A program made the translations under genes and the position numbers. Shown here in pieces: positions 8,205 to 17,026 of a stretch of DNA of 64,000 nt. The DNA comes from Alphaproteobacteria bacterium 46_93_T64. GTDB lineage: Bacteria > Pseudomonadota > Alphaproteobacteria > Sneathiellales > Sneathiellaceae. The first letter of the stretch is position 1. Every line of letters starts with the position of its first letter. The DNA is taken from the NCBI GenBank assembly GCA_002163135.1, contig MAAN01000017.1, forward strand, positions 1-64,000, given 5' to 3'. The notes beneath the pieces are model-generated. The model made no database searches. It was not told the origin of the DNA and was given only the letters and a program-made list of their open reading frames with translations.

Positions 8205-8711
8205 TCAGGCTTCACCCATTGTCTCTAACATTGCTGCATCCAGCGCATCTTCTGGCGTTTTGCCGCCCCACAGACAGAACTGAATAGCAGGATAAAATTT
8301 TTCCAACTCTTTCATACCGATTTCAACCAAAGTGTTGATTTGTTCGGCATCCAGATCACCATTTTTATTCAGCAACAACGCGTGCCGGAACATGATCAAT
8401 CCTTCTTCACGCCAAGCATCAAAATGGCCGACAAACAATCTCTCGTTCATCCGTGCAAGGAGTTCATATATCACGTCAAATTTTTTATCCGGTACTTTCA
8501 CATCGTATGCGCATGAAAAGTGAACGGAACGTATGTCCGCGCGCCAAGAGAACCATAAATGATACTGGCACCAACTTCCCTCTACACCAACGGTCAGTTC
8601 ATTACTTCCCTGTCGGTCAAACGACCAATCATTAGCGTCGATTATATACTCAACGGTATCTAACGGGTTTCGATCATCAACATCTTCGGATGAGAACAGC
8701 ATAGTCGTCAT
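8205..8711 (-). CDS. YbjN-domain protein
   Basis: The 168-residue protein belongs to the YbjN family, whose fold resembles type III secretion chaperones; the biochemical role is unsettled. Visible features are NPLDTVEYIIDANDWSFDRQ (start of the domain), WCQYHLWFSWR and the helix YELLARMNERLFVGHFD. Start chosen at ATG 8711, with AAGGAG about 8 bases upstream; the frame is open for 52 more codons upstream, but that part has a composition unlike a protein (Arg/Trp/Tyr-rich). It is followed by proC after 2 bp. A perfect 8-bp inverted repeat lies at 8802-8830 upstream. Confidence 0.85.
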   Translation of the reverse strand: MTTMLFSSEDVDDRNPLDTVEYIIDANDWSFDRQGSNELTVGVEGSWCQYHLWFSWRADIRSVHFSCAYDVKVPDKKFDVIYELLARMNERLFVGHFDAWREEGLIMFRHALLLNKNGDLDAEQINTLVEIGMKELEKFYPAIQFCLWGGKTPEDALDAAMLETMGEA

Positions 8712-8801
8712 GGCGGGTCTCCTTCTCTCGAGAATTCCTGCCGTAATCCAATAGCGCCAATATAGGATCCTTGAAGGCCAAGAATTTCGCTTCGGGCAAT
8801 A

Positions 8802-8830
8802 TATGGTGGGTAAATATCTATACCACCATA
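8802..8830. repeat. Inverted repeat upstream of ybjN-proC
   Basis: Arms TATGGTGG (8802-8809) and CCACCATA (8823-8830) are perfect inverted copies around a 13-base AT-rich spacer. The element lies about 90-120 bases before the ybjN start within a 238-bp gap, a position suited to an operator or a leader hairpin. No T-run follows, so it is not a terminator. No known regulator motif was recognised. Confidence 0.4.
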
Positions 8831-8949
8831 CATGTAGCGTACCCAACCCAAAATGCCGACGCAACAAGAAAGCTTGCTAATATTCTAATTTCTTGTGGAT
8901 AACCTATTTTTCTCTAAAAAAACCTGACCTTAGAGGAAGAATTATGCTT

Positions 8950-9252
8950 CTAACCTTCAACGGTTTTTTTGCTGCTTTTAGGTCCTGCTTTGCTCGTCGC
9001 AGTTTTTGTTTTTAATTGTTTTTCTAGTGCTGCGATTTTTTCTGATTGGGCGTCCACTGTATCGGTTAGTCCTAAAACCATGGCTTTGATGGCATCAAAC
9101 TCATCGCGTGGCACGAGATCCATGCTCGTCATCAAGCGTTCTAGACGCTGTTGAACCAGATTATCCAACTCAGTTTTCACCCCTTGCGCGGTTCCAAGAG
9201 CACCAGAGGCAAGTTTGGCGAAATCATCAAAAAGTCGTGAATTGGTCTGCAT
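8950..9252 (-). CDS. ubiK: UbiK-like accessory factor (BMFP family)
   Basis: A 100-residue helical protein of the YqiC/BMFP family. UbiK assists the ubiquinone biosynthesis enzymes in the soluble Ubi complex. Characteristic features are an N-terminal amphipathic helix (LFDDFAKLASGALGTAQG), the segment RLERLMTSMDLVPRDEFDAI that is highly conserved in the family, a trimeric coiled coil (about 55-82) and a Lys/Ala/Ser-rich tail. It is divergent from lgt, 114 bp away. The 238-bp gap to ybjN carries a TAGAGGAAG stretch and an inverted repeat but no gene. Confidence 0.85.
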   Translation of the reverse strand: MQTNSRLFDDFAKLASGALGTAQGVKTELDNLVQQRLERLMTSMDLVPRDEFDAIKAMVLGLTDTVDAQSEKIAALEKQLKTKTATSKAGPKSSKKTVEG

Positions 9253-9366
9253 TTAGTTATCCCTTTCAATCTAGTTGCAATATGGCGTGCAGAACCTCTA
9301 TTTGCAACAAGCTTCAACACATAGAGATGCTTGCGCATTTTTAGATTGCCTCTATATAGTAAAATC

Positions 9367-10176
9367 ATGAACTTATTAACCACATTTACGGCACTCTCCT
9401 ACCCGGAGATTGACCCGATCATTTTCAGCGTTGGTCCTTTTGCCATACGCTGGTATGCCCTCGCTTATATTTCTGGCCTCGTTATTGGGTGGCGTTTGAT
9501 GCTCCATTACGCAAAAGCGCCTGGATCGAAAGTATCTCCGGAACAAGTAGATGATTTTCTCGTGTGGGCCACATTGGGTGTCATTCTTGGTGGAAGATTG
9601 GGATATGTCTTGTTTTACAAGCCCGGATATTATCTGGAAAATCCATTAGAGATTTTCATGGTTTGGCAAGGGGGCATGTCCTTCCACGGCGGATTTCTGG
9701 GGGTTGTGGTTGCCGCAATATTATTCGCACGCAAACACAAATTCCCAGCTCTTGCCCTTGCAGACATGCTCGCAACGGTCGCTCCGGTCGGATTATTTTT
9801 TGGGCGTATTGCCAATTTCATCAATGGTGAGTTATTTGGCCGCATCACAGATGTCGCGTGGGCAATGCCCTTCCCTGGCGGCGGACCTGCTCCGCGCCAC
9901 CCAAGCCAGCTCTATGAAGCAGCTTTAGAGGGTGCCCTTCTCTTCATCATAATTATGGTGCTCCGCAGAACAAAGTTTGGTGAAAAGCCCGGCCTGTTAA
10001 CGGGTGTATTCTTAACCGGCTATGCATTGGCCAGAGGCTTCGTTGAACTTTTCCGTCAACCAGATGCACATCTTGGATTTCTCGCAGGTGGATCAACAAT
10101 GGGGCAGCTCTTGTCTATACCTATGATCGCAATTGGCGTTTATCTCATTTTTGGTAGAAGACAGCATCAAAAATGA
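9367..10176 (+). CDS. lgt: Prolipoprotein diacylglyceryl transferase
   Basis: Lgt is the inner-membrane enzyme that attaches diacylglycerol to the lipobox cysteine of prolipoproteins. The 269-residue protein has about seven transmembrane helices, the N-terminal HxGPfaIRWY-like segment (FSVGPFAIRWYALAYI), ATLGVILGGRLGYVLFY, the HGG motif in GGMSFHGGFLG, the Lgt signature GRIANFINGELFGR and HPSQLYEA. I start at ATG 9367; the frame reaches back only to a TTG at 9331. No clear ribosome site precedes this ATG. It overlaps the next gene by 4 nt. Confidence 0.95.
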   Translation: MNLLTTFTALSYPEIDPIIFSVGPFAIRWYALAYISGLVIGWRLMLHYAKAPGSKVSPEQVDDFLVWATLGVILGGRLGYVLFYKPGYYLENPLEIFMVWQGGMSFHGGFLGVVVAAILFARKHKFPALALADMLATVAPVGLFFGRIANFINGELFGRITDVAWAMPFPGGGPAPRHPSQLYEAALEGALLFIIIMVLRRTKFGEKPGLLTGVFLTGYALARGFVELFRQPDAHLGFLAGGSTMGQLLSIPMIAIGVYLIFGRRQHQK

Positions 10177-11255
10177 CTTCCCTTCTGGACATATTGAAAA
10201 AGAAGATTACTGAAAACGGCCCTCTATCGCTCGAAGACTATATGAGAGAGGCGCTGCTCCATCCAAAATTCGGCTATTACCAGACGGGCCATACCTTCGG
10301 CGCTAAAGGGGATTTTGTCACTTCGCCAGAAATTAGCCAAATGTTTGGAGAGCTCATCGGGCTTTGGTGCGTTGATTGTTGGATAAAGCTTAATTCGCCG
10401 AGCAAGATCCACCTAATTGAACTAGGTCCTGGCAATGGCACGTTGATGAATGACGCTCTTCGGAGCGCGGCTCTGGCGCCTGATTTTCTAAATGCAGCAG
10501 AAATTCATCTCGTAGAAGCAAGTCAGCATCTAACTGGCATCCAGAAAAAAAACCTCTCAAGACATTCGGTAAACTGGTCTGAAGAATGGCCAATCCTAGA
10601 AGACAATGCCCCGATAATTGTAATCGGTAACGAATTTCTAGATGCTCTTCCAATTCGCCAGTTTGAATTGAAGGATAAGCAGTGGATGGAAAGAAGCGTT
10701 ACCCTTACAGACGGCGAACTGGACTTCTGTTTGGCCGATATGCCAAAATCAAGTGTGCCAATTAATTTACCTACCCCGATCGACTGTGCTGAGAGCAGTA
10801 TCACAGAAGTCAATCCGGGGGCAGAGTTGCTCATATCTCAGATTGCAAAAATAATTTCCAAAAAAGGCGGATCCGCTCTTTTTATTGATTACGGTCCAGC
10901 AAAAAGCAGCCTTGGAGACAGTTTTCAATCCGTAAAACGTCATGAATATTCTAATCCCTTACAAGATCCCGGGGCGAGTGACCTAACGGCTCATGTTGAT
11001 TTTGAACGTTTACGTTTTCTTGCGGAAGGTAAGTACTGCGAAACCGCACCCATCGAAACTCAAGGACGTTTTCTAGAGCGTTTGGGAATTGAAGCACGTG
11101 CTCTAATTCTCTCAAGAAATGCGGATGAAAAACAAAAAAGTCAAATAGCATCTGACATGAAACGCTTGGTCAGCACTGAAGAAATGGGTACATTGTTTAA
11201 AGCAATGACTTTCTACTCAAATATGGCGGCTCCACCGGCAGGCTTTGGTATATAA
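10173..11255 (+). CDS. MidA/NDUFAF7-type SAM-dependent methyltransferase
   Basis: The 360-residue protein belongs to the family of class I methyltransferases whose mitochondrial member NDUFAF7 (MidA) methylates an arginine of the respiratory complex I subunit NDUFS2; bacterial substrates are not settled. Visible are GPLSLEDYMREALLHPKFGYY at the N-terminus (core YMREALLHPKFGYY), GDFVTSPEISQMFGELIG, the SAM-binding loop LIELGPGNGTLMND, VIGNEFLDALPI, and ALFIDYGP. It overlaps lgt by 4 nt and pgeF by 1 nt; lgt-midA-pgeF is a recurrent alphaproteobacterial order. Confidence 0.9.
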   Translation: MTSLLDILKKKITENGPLSLEDYMREALLHPKFGYYQTGHTFGAKGDFVTSPEISQMFGELIGLWCVDCWIKLNSPSKIHLIELGPGNGTLMNDALRSAALAPDFLNAAEIHLVEASQHLTGIQKKNLSRHSVNWSEEWPILEDNAPIIVIGNEFLDALPIRQFELKDKQWMERSVTLTDGELDFCLADMPKSSVPINLPTPIDCAESSITEVNPGAELLISQIAKIISKKGGSALFIDYGPAKSSLGDSFQSVKRHEYSNPLQDPGASDLTAHVDFERLRFLAEGKYCETAPIETQGRFLERLGIEARALILSRNADEKQKSQIASDMKRLVSTEEMGTLFKAMTFYSNMAAPPAGFGI

Positions 11256-12019
11256 TGATAACTTCGTCCTTGATCGACAACAAAACAGCAAAGCATGCGT
11301 TTTTCACGCGGGAAAATGGCGTATCTGAAGGCATATACAAAGGCCTCAATTGCGGTGCTGGTTCGGATGACCTCTCGCAAAGTGTTGTCGAAAACAAACG
11401 CCGTGCCATGGCTGCATTCGATCTTTCATCTGATCGGCTGATTACAATACATCAAGTACACAGTGCCGACGTGGTTACTATAGACGAATTATCAGACTTA
11501 TCCGCCCGACCAAAAGCAGATGCGATGGTGTCTACACATTCAGGCATTGCGCTCGGCATTCTGACTGCAGACTGTGTTCCAATTCTATTTGCTGACACGA
11601 CCAACAAAGTAATTGGCGCGGCCCATTCTGGCTGGAAAGGATCTGTCTCCAATATAGGTGCAAAAGTAATTGAGGCTATGGTCGCTCTAGGAGCCGAACG
11701 TCACCATATCGTTGCTGCGATTGGCCCTGCTATCCAAAAAAAGTCATACGAAGTCGGGCCCGAATTTCCCGACCCATTTCTAAAACTGACGCCCAACCAC
11801 AAACGTTTCTTTGCGCCCTCTGAAAGACTAAACCATTACATGTTTGATTTAACCGGTTTTGTCAAAGAGCAGCTTGAAAACGAAAATATTTCAGCTGTCG
11901 ATTTAATCAATCACGATACCTGCACCGAAGAAGGGCTATTTTTCAGCTATCGCCGCATGTCTCACAGAAACGAAGCCGACTATGGGCGGCAACTATCCGC
12001 CATTTCCCTACTAGGCTAA
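11255..12019 (+). CDS. pgeF: Peptidoglycan editing factor PgeF (multi-copper-oxidase-like YfiH family)
   Basis: PgeF/YfiH proteins hydrolyse wrongly incorporated residues in peptidoglycan precursors and are also described as purine nucleoside phosphorylase-like enzymes of the laccase-domain family. The 254-residue protein carries the metal-binding signature: HQVHSADV with its His, ILTADCVPILFAD with the key Cys, and AAHSGWKGSVSNIG with the second His; the C-terminus has TCTEEGLFFSYRR. Its ATG overlaps the upstream stop (TAATG). The family signature is unambiguous; which activity dominates here is unknown. Confidence 0.9.
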   Translation: MITSSLIDNKTAKHAFFTRENGVSEGIYKGLNCGAGSDDLSQSVVENKRRAMAAFDLSSDRLITIHQVHSADVVTIDELSDLSARPKADAMVSTHSGIALGILTADCVPILFADTTNKVIGAAHSGWKGSVSNIGAKVIEAMVALGAERHHIVAAIGPAIQKKSYEVGPEFPDPFLKLTPNHKRFFAPSERLNHYMFDLTGFVKEQLENENISAVDLINHDTCTEEGLFFSYRRMSHRNEADYGRQLSAISLLG

Positions 12020-12068
12020 AGGGAAATGAATTTGTTTTTTACACCAAATAGCTTATTCTAGGGACATC

Positions 12069-12134
12069 ATGCCTTATCTGGTAATATTCTTCTTTATCTG
12101 CATACTTGGACTGTTGGCGACCTGTGCTTTATAA
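12069..12134 (+). CDS. Possible 21-residue hydrophobic micro-ORF ahead of the lipoprotein gene
   Basis: ATG 12069 is preceded by AGGGA at 12060-12064, a better ribosome site than any for the gene that follows. It encodes MPYLVIFFFICILG and a few more residues ending in CAL, a single hydrophobic segment. The stop (12132-12134) lies 8-10 bases beyond the likely GTG start of the downstream lipoprotein, in a different frame. This could be a membrane micropeptide or a short ORF that couples translation into the lipoprotein gene. Evidence is limited to ribosome site and geometry. Confidence 0.4.
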   Translation: MPYLVIFFFICILGLLATCAL

Positions 12135-12975
12135 ATTACTGACATATTCGCTTCTAACTCTTGTGCTGGGTGCCCTTATCGGTTGCCAACCACTTGAAAG
12201 ACCTTTTCAGCCGTCTCAGAAAACAAGTCTCAGATCCGCTCCTGGCCCACGTGCATCACTATATGTGGCACCCGTGAAAAATGGCCCTACAGAGATGAGC
12301 GAAAAACTGGCGACGAAACTTCAAAAATTGGGAATTGCTGCGTTTACAGGCGAAAAGGTTCCTTATCGCTACAGTATCTCTAGTGAAATCACGCTCAACG
12401 AAGGGGCTAGCTTTGTCACATGGATCCTCCACGATCCGGCTGGTAGACAAACAGACTTGCAAACTGTTCAAAAAATTGGAGACATCGTAGAGGGTCCTGC
12501 GGTGTTCGGCCGTAATTACGACATTGCTGTTTTGAAAAGCGCGAGTGAGTTGGATATTATGTTGGGTGGCTCCGGCGTGAATTTTGAAGCCCGTCAAAAA
12601 CCAGCTATTTATGTGCCTATTGTTAAAGGTGCACCTGGAGATGGCTCTGAAACTTTGGCCGTCGCAATGCAAGATCAAATCATACTGCTTGGCTTCGATG
12701 TTCTGTCCGAACCGTGGAAAGCGAATTATGTGTTGCAGGGAGAGGTTTCAATAAGTGAACCTAAACGGGGCGCACAGATCGTAAAAATCCTCTGGAAACT
12801 GGAACGACAAAACGGTGAATATGTCGGAAAAATTGAACAACGTAACAGAATCAGAGCCGGTACATTGAACGGTCCTTGGGGCCCAGTTGCCAAAGCGGCG
12901 GCAAAAGGCGGAGCAAGAGGCATTTTTAAACTGCTCAGACAGGTGGAAGCGGACTACTTTAAGCAAAAAAGCTGA
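12124..12975 (+). CDS. Putative lipoprotein of unknown function
   Basis: The 283-residue product from GTG 12124 starts with a textbook lipoprotein signal (Lys near position 4, hydrophobic stretch, lipobox LIGC at about residues 18-21), so it should be lipid-anchored after Lgt processing. The mature part contains two similar halves (RASLYVAPVKNGPTEMSEKL and PAIYVPIVKGAPGDGSETLA), suggesting an internal duplication of a periplasmic domain. It shows no ATG near the signal peptide; the frame extends to TTG 12106, which would place charged and Trp residues before the signal. Function is not recognised. Confidence 0.78.
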   Translation: MLYKLLTYSLLTLVLGALIGCQPLERPFQPSQKTSLRSAPGPRASLYVAPVKNGPTEMSEKLATKLQKLGIAAFTGEKVPYRYSISSEITLNEGASFVTWILHDPAGRQTDLQTVQKIGDIVEGPAVFGRNYDIAVLKSASELDIMLGGSGVNFEARQKPAIYVPIVKGAPGDGSETLAVAMQDQIILLGFDVLSEPWKANYVLQGEVSISEPKRGAQIVKILWKLERQNGEYVGKIEQRNRIRAGTLNGPWGPVAKAAAKGGARGIFKLLRQVEADYFKQKS

Positions 12976-13128
12976 TCTTCTAGGCTAACATCGACATTTT
13001 TCAGTTTTAAGACATTTACAGAAGAGATTGGCCTTGGTAAGTTCCGGCCCGCTTGAGGGTGTTTGTGCAACCCCTTAAAGAGTATGTAGCTTGACTGAAC
13101 TGAGCCCCATGGCTTGAGGACCGTTCAC

Positions 13129-14064
13129 ATGAAAATGCTTGCGGGAAACAGTAATCGCCCTTTGGCTGATGCTGTCGCTAAATATCTAGACCTTCCTATG
13201 ACTGAAGCTTCCGTTCGGAGATTCTCAGACAAGGAAATTTTTGTTGAAATACACGAAAATGTTCGCGGCGAAGACGTCTTCGTTGTCCAACCCACTTCTT
13301 ATCCGGCAAATGACCATCTGATGGAGCTCTTGGTTTGTATTGATGCGCTTAGACGTGCTTCAGCAAAACGAATCACTGCTGTTCTTCCCTATTTTGGATA
13401 TGCCCGGCAGGATAGAAAACCTGGTCCGAGAACACCGATATCTGCAAAATTGGTCGCTAATTTGATCACCACAGCAGGTGCCGATCGTGTTTTGACGCTG
13501 GACTTACATGCAGGTCAAATCCAAGGTTTCTTTGACATCCCAACCGATAACCTGTTCTCAGCGCCGGTAATCGTACCCGATATTGAAGCAAAATACGGCC
13601 GTGGTGGAGATATTACCATTGTATCTCCGGATGTGGGCGGTGTTGTCCGCGCACGCGCATTTGCTAAAAGGCTTGACGCAAACCTTGCAATCGTTGATAA
13701 GCGCCGTGAAAAAGCCGGTGTTTCCGAAGTTATGAATATTATCGGTGATGTTAAAGGGCAGACTTGTATTCTGGTTGATGACATCGTGGATAGTGCGGGA
13801 ACATTATGCAATGCAGCAAGCGCGTTGGTAGACCAAGGCGCTAAAAGTGTTGTTGGCTACGTAACACATGGTGTTCTGTCTGGTGGCGCCATCTCACGCA
13901 TTAATGATAGTGCGTTGATTGAGATGGTAACGACCGACAGTATTCTTGCGACTGAAGCGTTTAAAGTTTCAGACAAAATGCGCCAACTTTCAATCGCTCC
14001 TTTAATGGGGGAAGCGATGAAAAGAATTTCACAGGAAACCTCGGTTTCCAGCCTGTTCGATTAA
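13129..14064 (+). CDS. prs: Ribose-phosphate pyrophosphokinase
   Basis: Prs makes PRPP from ribose 5-phosphate and ATP, feeding purine, pyrimidine, histidine and NAD synthesis. The 311-residue protein has [41 protein letters not shown] with the ATP-binding flexible loop, the signature [18 protein letters not shown], and the PRPP loop [16 protein letters not shown] 13129 is chosen because TTGAGGA lies 12-18 bases upstream. The 153-bp gap before it has no recognisable gene. PRPP supply links it to apt and upp elsewhere in the window. Confidence 0.96.
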   Translation: MKMLAGNSNRPLADAVAKYLDLPMTEASVRRFSDKEIFVEIHENVRGEDVFVVQPTSYPANDHLMELLVCIDALRRASAKRITAVLPYFGYARQDRKPGPRTPISAKLVANLITTAGADRVLTLDLHAGQIQGFFDIPTDNLFSAPVIVPDIEAKYGRGGDITIVSPDVGGVVRARAFAKRLDANLAIVDKRREKAGVSEVMNIIGDVKGQTCILVDDIVDSAGTLCNAASALVDQGAKSVVGYVTHGVLSGGAISRINDSALIEMVTTDSILATEAFKVSDKMRQLSIAPLMGEAMKRISQETSVSSLFD

Positions 14065-14113
14065 TCTGACAGGTTTTCCGGCGTGGGCACCCCTGGAGGC
14101 ACACGTCATTTCA

Positions 14114-14137
14114 AACACCGGGATGGTTCCCGGTGTT
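14114..14137 (+). promoter_or_regulatory. Leader hairpin before rplY (candidate r-protein autoregulatory site)
   Basis: A perfect 10-bp stem, AACACCGGGA (14114-14123) with TCCCGGTGTT (14128-14137), closes a TGGT loop 23 bases before the rplY start. No T-run follows, so it does not look like a terminator for prs. Structured leaders that bind the ribosomal protein are common upstream of r-protein genes, including an L25 leader described in gammaproteobacteria; assigning that function here is inference. Confidence 0.5.
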
Positions 14138-14159
14138 GCTCGTTAATAGGAGAAGACTA

Positions 14160-14792
14160 ATGAGCGAAGCTGTAGCATTGATTGCTGAAACACGCGACCG
14201 GGTAGGAAAGGGGACCTCCCGTGCATTGCGTCGTGAAGGCCGCACCCCTGCGGTAATTTATGGTGATAAGAAAGAAGCAATTTCTGTTTCTCTCGAAACC
14301 AATGAACTTACGAAAGTCATCAACAAAGGTGGTTTTCTTTCTTCGATTTACATAGTTCAGGTTGGCAAAGACAAACACCAAGTCTTGCCACGTGATATTC
14401 AACTGCATCCAATTAGAGATACACCAGTTCACGTGGACTTCCTCCGCGTTTCTGCGAAATCTCAAATTGCTGTTTTCGTTCCTGTGAACTTCTTGAACGA
14501 AGAAGAATGTGTTGGCCTAACTCGCGGTGGCGTTCTAAACATTGTTCGTCACGAAGTTGAACTTCTTGTTCCTGCGACGAAAATTCCTGAAGCCATTGAA
14601 ATTGACCTTACCAAGTTTGACATTGGCTCAAGTATTCACATTTCTGACTTCACACTTCCAAAAGGTGTTGAAGCTACGATTACAGATCGTGATTTCACTG
14701 TAGCAACTATCGCCGCTCCGGGTGGTGGTGCTGATGATGACGCTGAAGAAGGTGAAGCCACTGAAGGCGAAGCTGAAACTAGCGAAGAATAA
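14160..14792 (+). CDS. rplY: 50S ribosomal protein L25/general stress protein Ctc
   Basis: L25 binds 5S rRNA in the large ribosomal subunit. The 210-residue protein is the long Ctc form: N-terminal L25 domain (about 1-95; TSRALRREGRTPAVIYG, and HPIRDTPVHVDFLRV at its end), a C-terminal TL5/Ctc beta domain (about 100-190) and an acidic Asp/Glu-rich tail. ATG 14160 follows TAGGAGAAG; a longer frame upstream would translate the leader hairpin. It is followed by pth after 14 bp, a very common alphaproteobacterial pair. Confidence 0.95.
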   Translation: MSEAVALIAETRDRVGKGTSRALRREGRTPAVIYGDKKEAISVSLETNELTKVINKGGFLSSIYIVQVGKDKHQVLPRDIQLHPIRDTPVHVDFLRVSAKSQIAVFVPVNFLNEEECVGLTRGGVLNIVRHEVELLVPATKIPEAIEIDLTKFDIGSSIHISDFTLPKGVEATITDRDFTVATIAAPGGGADDDAEEGEATEGEAETSEE

Positions 14793-14806
14793 GATAGGAA
14801 ATACCA

Positions 14807-15415
14807 ATGATTTTGCTGGTAGGTCTGGGTAACCCTGGAAAGGGATATGCTGATAATCGGCACAATTTCGGTTTTATGGCGGTGGATGAAATCATCCGCC
14901 GCCATTCCTTTTTGCCCGAACGCATTCGTTTCCAAGGTCTTGTTTCCGAAGGCCGCATTGGAAATGAGAAAATTCTGGTATTAAAGCCAACTACCTTTAT
15001 GAACGATTCCGGCAGATCTGTGAATGAGGCCGCTCGTTTCTATAAAATCCCGCCTGAAGACATCATCGTGCTGCATGACGAACTTGATTTACCTATGGGT
15101 AAAATTCGAACGAAAATCGGTGGTGGTCATGGCGGTAACAATGGCATTCGTTCCATTGACGCCCATATGGGCAAGAATTTCAAACGCATTCGCCTTGGTA
15201 TTGGACATCCCGGAGACAAAAACCAAGTCTCGGGCCACGTTCTCAAAGATTTTTCGAAATCAGAGCGGGCGATTGCAGATAAAATTTCCGACAGCGTTGC
15301 CCGGTACATTGACCTGATGGTCGCTGGCGACGACGCTGGATTTATGAACAAAGTTGCACTGGACGTTGCGCCGCCAAAGGCGAAAAAACCAGCTACGACA
15401 CCAAAAGGAGACTGA
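14807..15415 (+). CDS. pth: Peptidyl-tRNA hydrolase
   Basis: Pth releases peptides from peptidyl-tRNA that dropped off the ribosome. The 202-residue protein has LLVGLGNPGKGYADNRHNFG with the catalytic His, LKPTTFMNDSGRSV, LHDELDLPMGKIR, and GGHGGNNGIRSIDAHMG followed by RLGIGHPGD. All conserved residues are in place. The C-terminal Lys/Pro-rich tail is a normal variable region. It is followed by ychF after 4 bases, the standard order. Confidence 0.96.
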   Translation: MILLVGLGNPGKGYADNRHNFGFMAVDEIIRRHSFLPERIRFQGLVSEGRIGNEKILVLKPTTFMNDSGRSVNEAARFYKIPPEDIIVLHDELDLPMGKIRTKIGGGHGGNNGIRSIDAHMGKNFKRIRLGIGHPGDKNQVSGHVLKDFSKSERAIADKISDSVARYIDLMVAGDDAGFMNKVALDVAPPKAKKPATTPKGD

Positions 15416-15419
15416 AGAC

Positions 15420-16517
15420 ATGGGTTTTAAATGTGGAATTGTTGGATTACCCAATGTTGGAAAGTCGACTTTATTTAATGCACTGACACAAACCGCGCAG
15501 GCCGCTGCTGAAAACTACCCTTTCTGTACGATCGAGCCCAACCTCGGTCAGGTACCTGTGCCCGATGAGCGCATGGTAAAGCTGGCCGGCCTTGCAGGTT
15601 CCAAAGAACTCATCCCGACCCAACTCACCTTTGTGGATATCGCGGGCTTAGTTCGCGGTGCGGCAAGCGGCGAGGGTCTCGGCAACAAATTCCTGGCCCA
15701 TATTCGCGAAGTTGACGCTATCATTCAGGTTATCCGCTGCTTCGAAGATGACGACATCACTCATGTAGACGGGAAAATTGATCCAGTATCAGATATCGAA
15801 ACTATCGAAACAGAATTAATGCTCGCGGATCTTGAAAGCCTTGAGCGCCGCGCCGAAACGATTGTTAAAAAAATACGTGGCGGCGATAAAGAAGCTATCC
15901 AACAATCAGGACTTATCGACAAGGCGTTGGCCGTCCTGCGTGAAGGAATGCCTGCCCGAACCGTCAAGCTTGAAGAAGACGACATACAAGCTTTCAAAAA
16001 CTTGCAGCTTCTAACATCAAAGCCTGTTCTCTATGTCTGTAACGTTGAGGAAGATAGTGCCGCAACTGGCAACGCATTTTCACAAAGAGTAGCAGAGAAA
16101 GCTGCTGCAGAAAATGCTGGCTCAGTGGTTATCTCCGCCGCAATCGAGGCTGAAGTCGCGCAGTTGGAAAACGAAGAACGCACAGAATTTCTTGCCGACT
16201 TGGGATTAGAAGAAACAGGGCTTAGCCGAATTATTCAAGCTGGCTATGAGTTGCTCGATCTCGTAACATATTTCACTGTTGGGCCAAAAGAATGCCGCGC
16301 ATGGACGATCACCCGCGGCACCAAAGCACCGCAAGCAGCTGGTGTCATCCACACAGATTTCGAAAAAGGATTTATTCGCTCTGAAACTATTTCCTATGAA
16401 GCATACGTTGAAAACGATGGTGAAAGTGGATCTAAAGAAGCAGGTCAAATGAGACTTGAAGGCAAAGAATATGTCGTTCTTGACGGCGACGTCTTGCATT
16501 TCCGGTTTGCTAACTGA
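15420..16517 (+). CDS. ychF: Redox-regulated ATPase YchF (Obg-related)
   Basis: YchF/OLA1 is an Obg-family P-loop protein that prefers ATP to GTP and associates with ribosomes. The 365-residue protein starts at ATG 15420 (frame open further upstream but the conserved start [20 protein letters not shown] is decisive). P-loop GLPNVGKST, switch II-like [20 protein letters not shown], the atypical NxxE motif in place of NKxD (CNVEED), and the C-terminal TGS domain (about 280-362, [25 protein letters not shown]) are all visible. Confidence 0.96.
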   Translation: MGFKCGIVGLPNVGKSTLFNALTQTAQAAAENYPFCTIEPNLGQVPVPDERMVKLAGLAGSKELIPTQLTFVDIAGLVRGAASGEGLGNKFLAHIREVDAIIQVIRCFEDDDITHVDGKIDPVSDIETIETELMLADLESLERRAETIVKKIRGGDKEAIQQSGLIDKALAVLREGMPARTVKLEEDDIQAFKNLQLLTSKPVLYVCNVEEDSAATGNAFSQRVAEKAAAENAGSVVISAAIEAEVAQLENEERTEFLADLGLEETGLSRIIQAGYELLDLVTYFTVGPKECRAWTITRGTKAPQAAGVIHTDFEKGFIRSETISYEAYVENDGESGSKEAGQMRLEGKEYVVLDGDVLHFRFAN

Positions 16518-16564
16518 TACCCTACAAAAAAACAAACCGGACGCTCATAAGGCCGGAGGGAACT

Positions 16565-17026
16565 ATGGATAAAAAATACTGGGAAGACTTTAAGGCGGAC
16601 CAAACCGAAGAATTTGGGCACCGCGAAGTCTCTGAGAAGGAAGTGATCGAATTCGCGACCGAGTTTGATCCTCAATCTTTTCACATCGATCCTGTAGCCG
16701 CAAAAGATCATTTTTTTGGCGGCATTATTGCTTCAGGTTGGCATACCGGCTCTATGCTCATGCGCATGATTGTCGATGAGCAAATTTCGAATTCGGCATC
16801 TATGGGATCTCCCGGAATGGATGAGCTTCGCTGGATCTCACCTGTAAGGCCGGGAGAAACTCTCCATGTGCGAAGCGAAGTACTAGAAACGAACCTACAC
16901 CGTAAAAAAACTGATCGCGGGTTTGTTAAATTCCGGTACACAGTGCTCAATCAGGATGATCAGACTAAAATGACGATGATCTCATCGATCCTTTTTGGCT
17001 GCCGCACTGCACCGGAGCAAAACTGA
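16565..17026 (+). CDS. MaoC-like hot-dog dehydratase, copy 1
   Basis: A 153-residue single hot-dog domain of the MaoC/R-specific enoyl-CoA hydratase family. The catalytic pair lies in FDPQSFHIDPVAAK, which keeps the Asp-x4-His spacing of the family, and GGIIASGWHTGSMLMRM forms the following helix. Such proteins hydrate trans-2-enoyl-CoA, but stand-alone forms often have unknown substrates. The gene overlaps the next MaoC gene by one base and both share the same pattern over their whole length, so they arose by tandem duplication and may act as a heterodimer. Confidence 0.85.
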   Translation: MDKKYWEDFKADQTEEFGHREVSEKEVIEFATEFDPQSFHIDPVAAKDHFFGGIIASGWHTGSMLMRMIVDEQISNSASMGSPGMDELRWISPVRPGETLHVRSEVLETNLHRKKTDRGFVKFRYTVLNQDDQTKMTMISSILFGCRTAPEQN

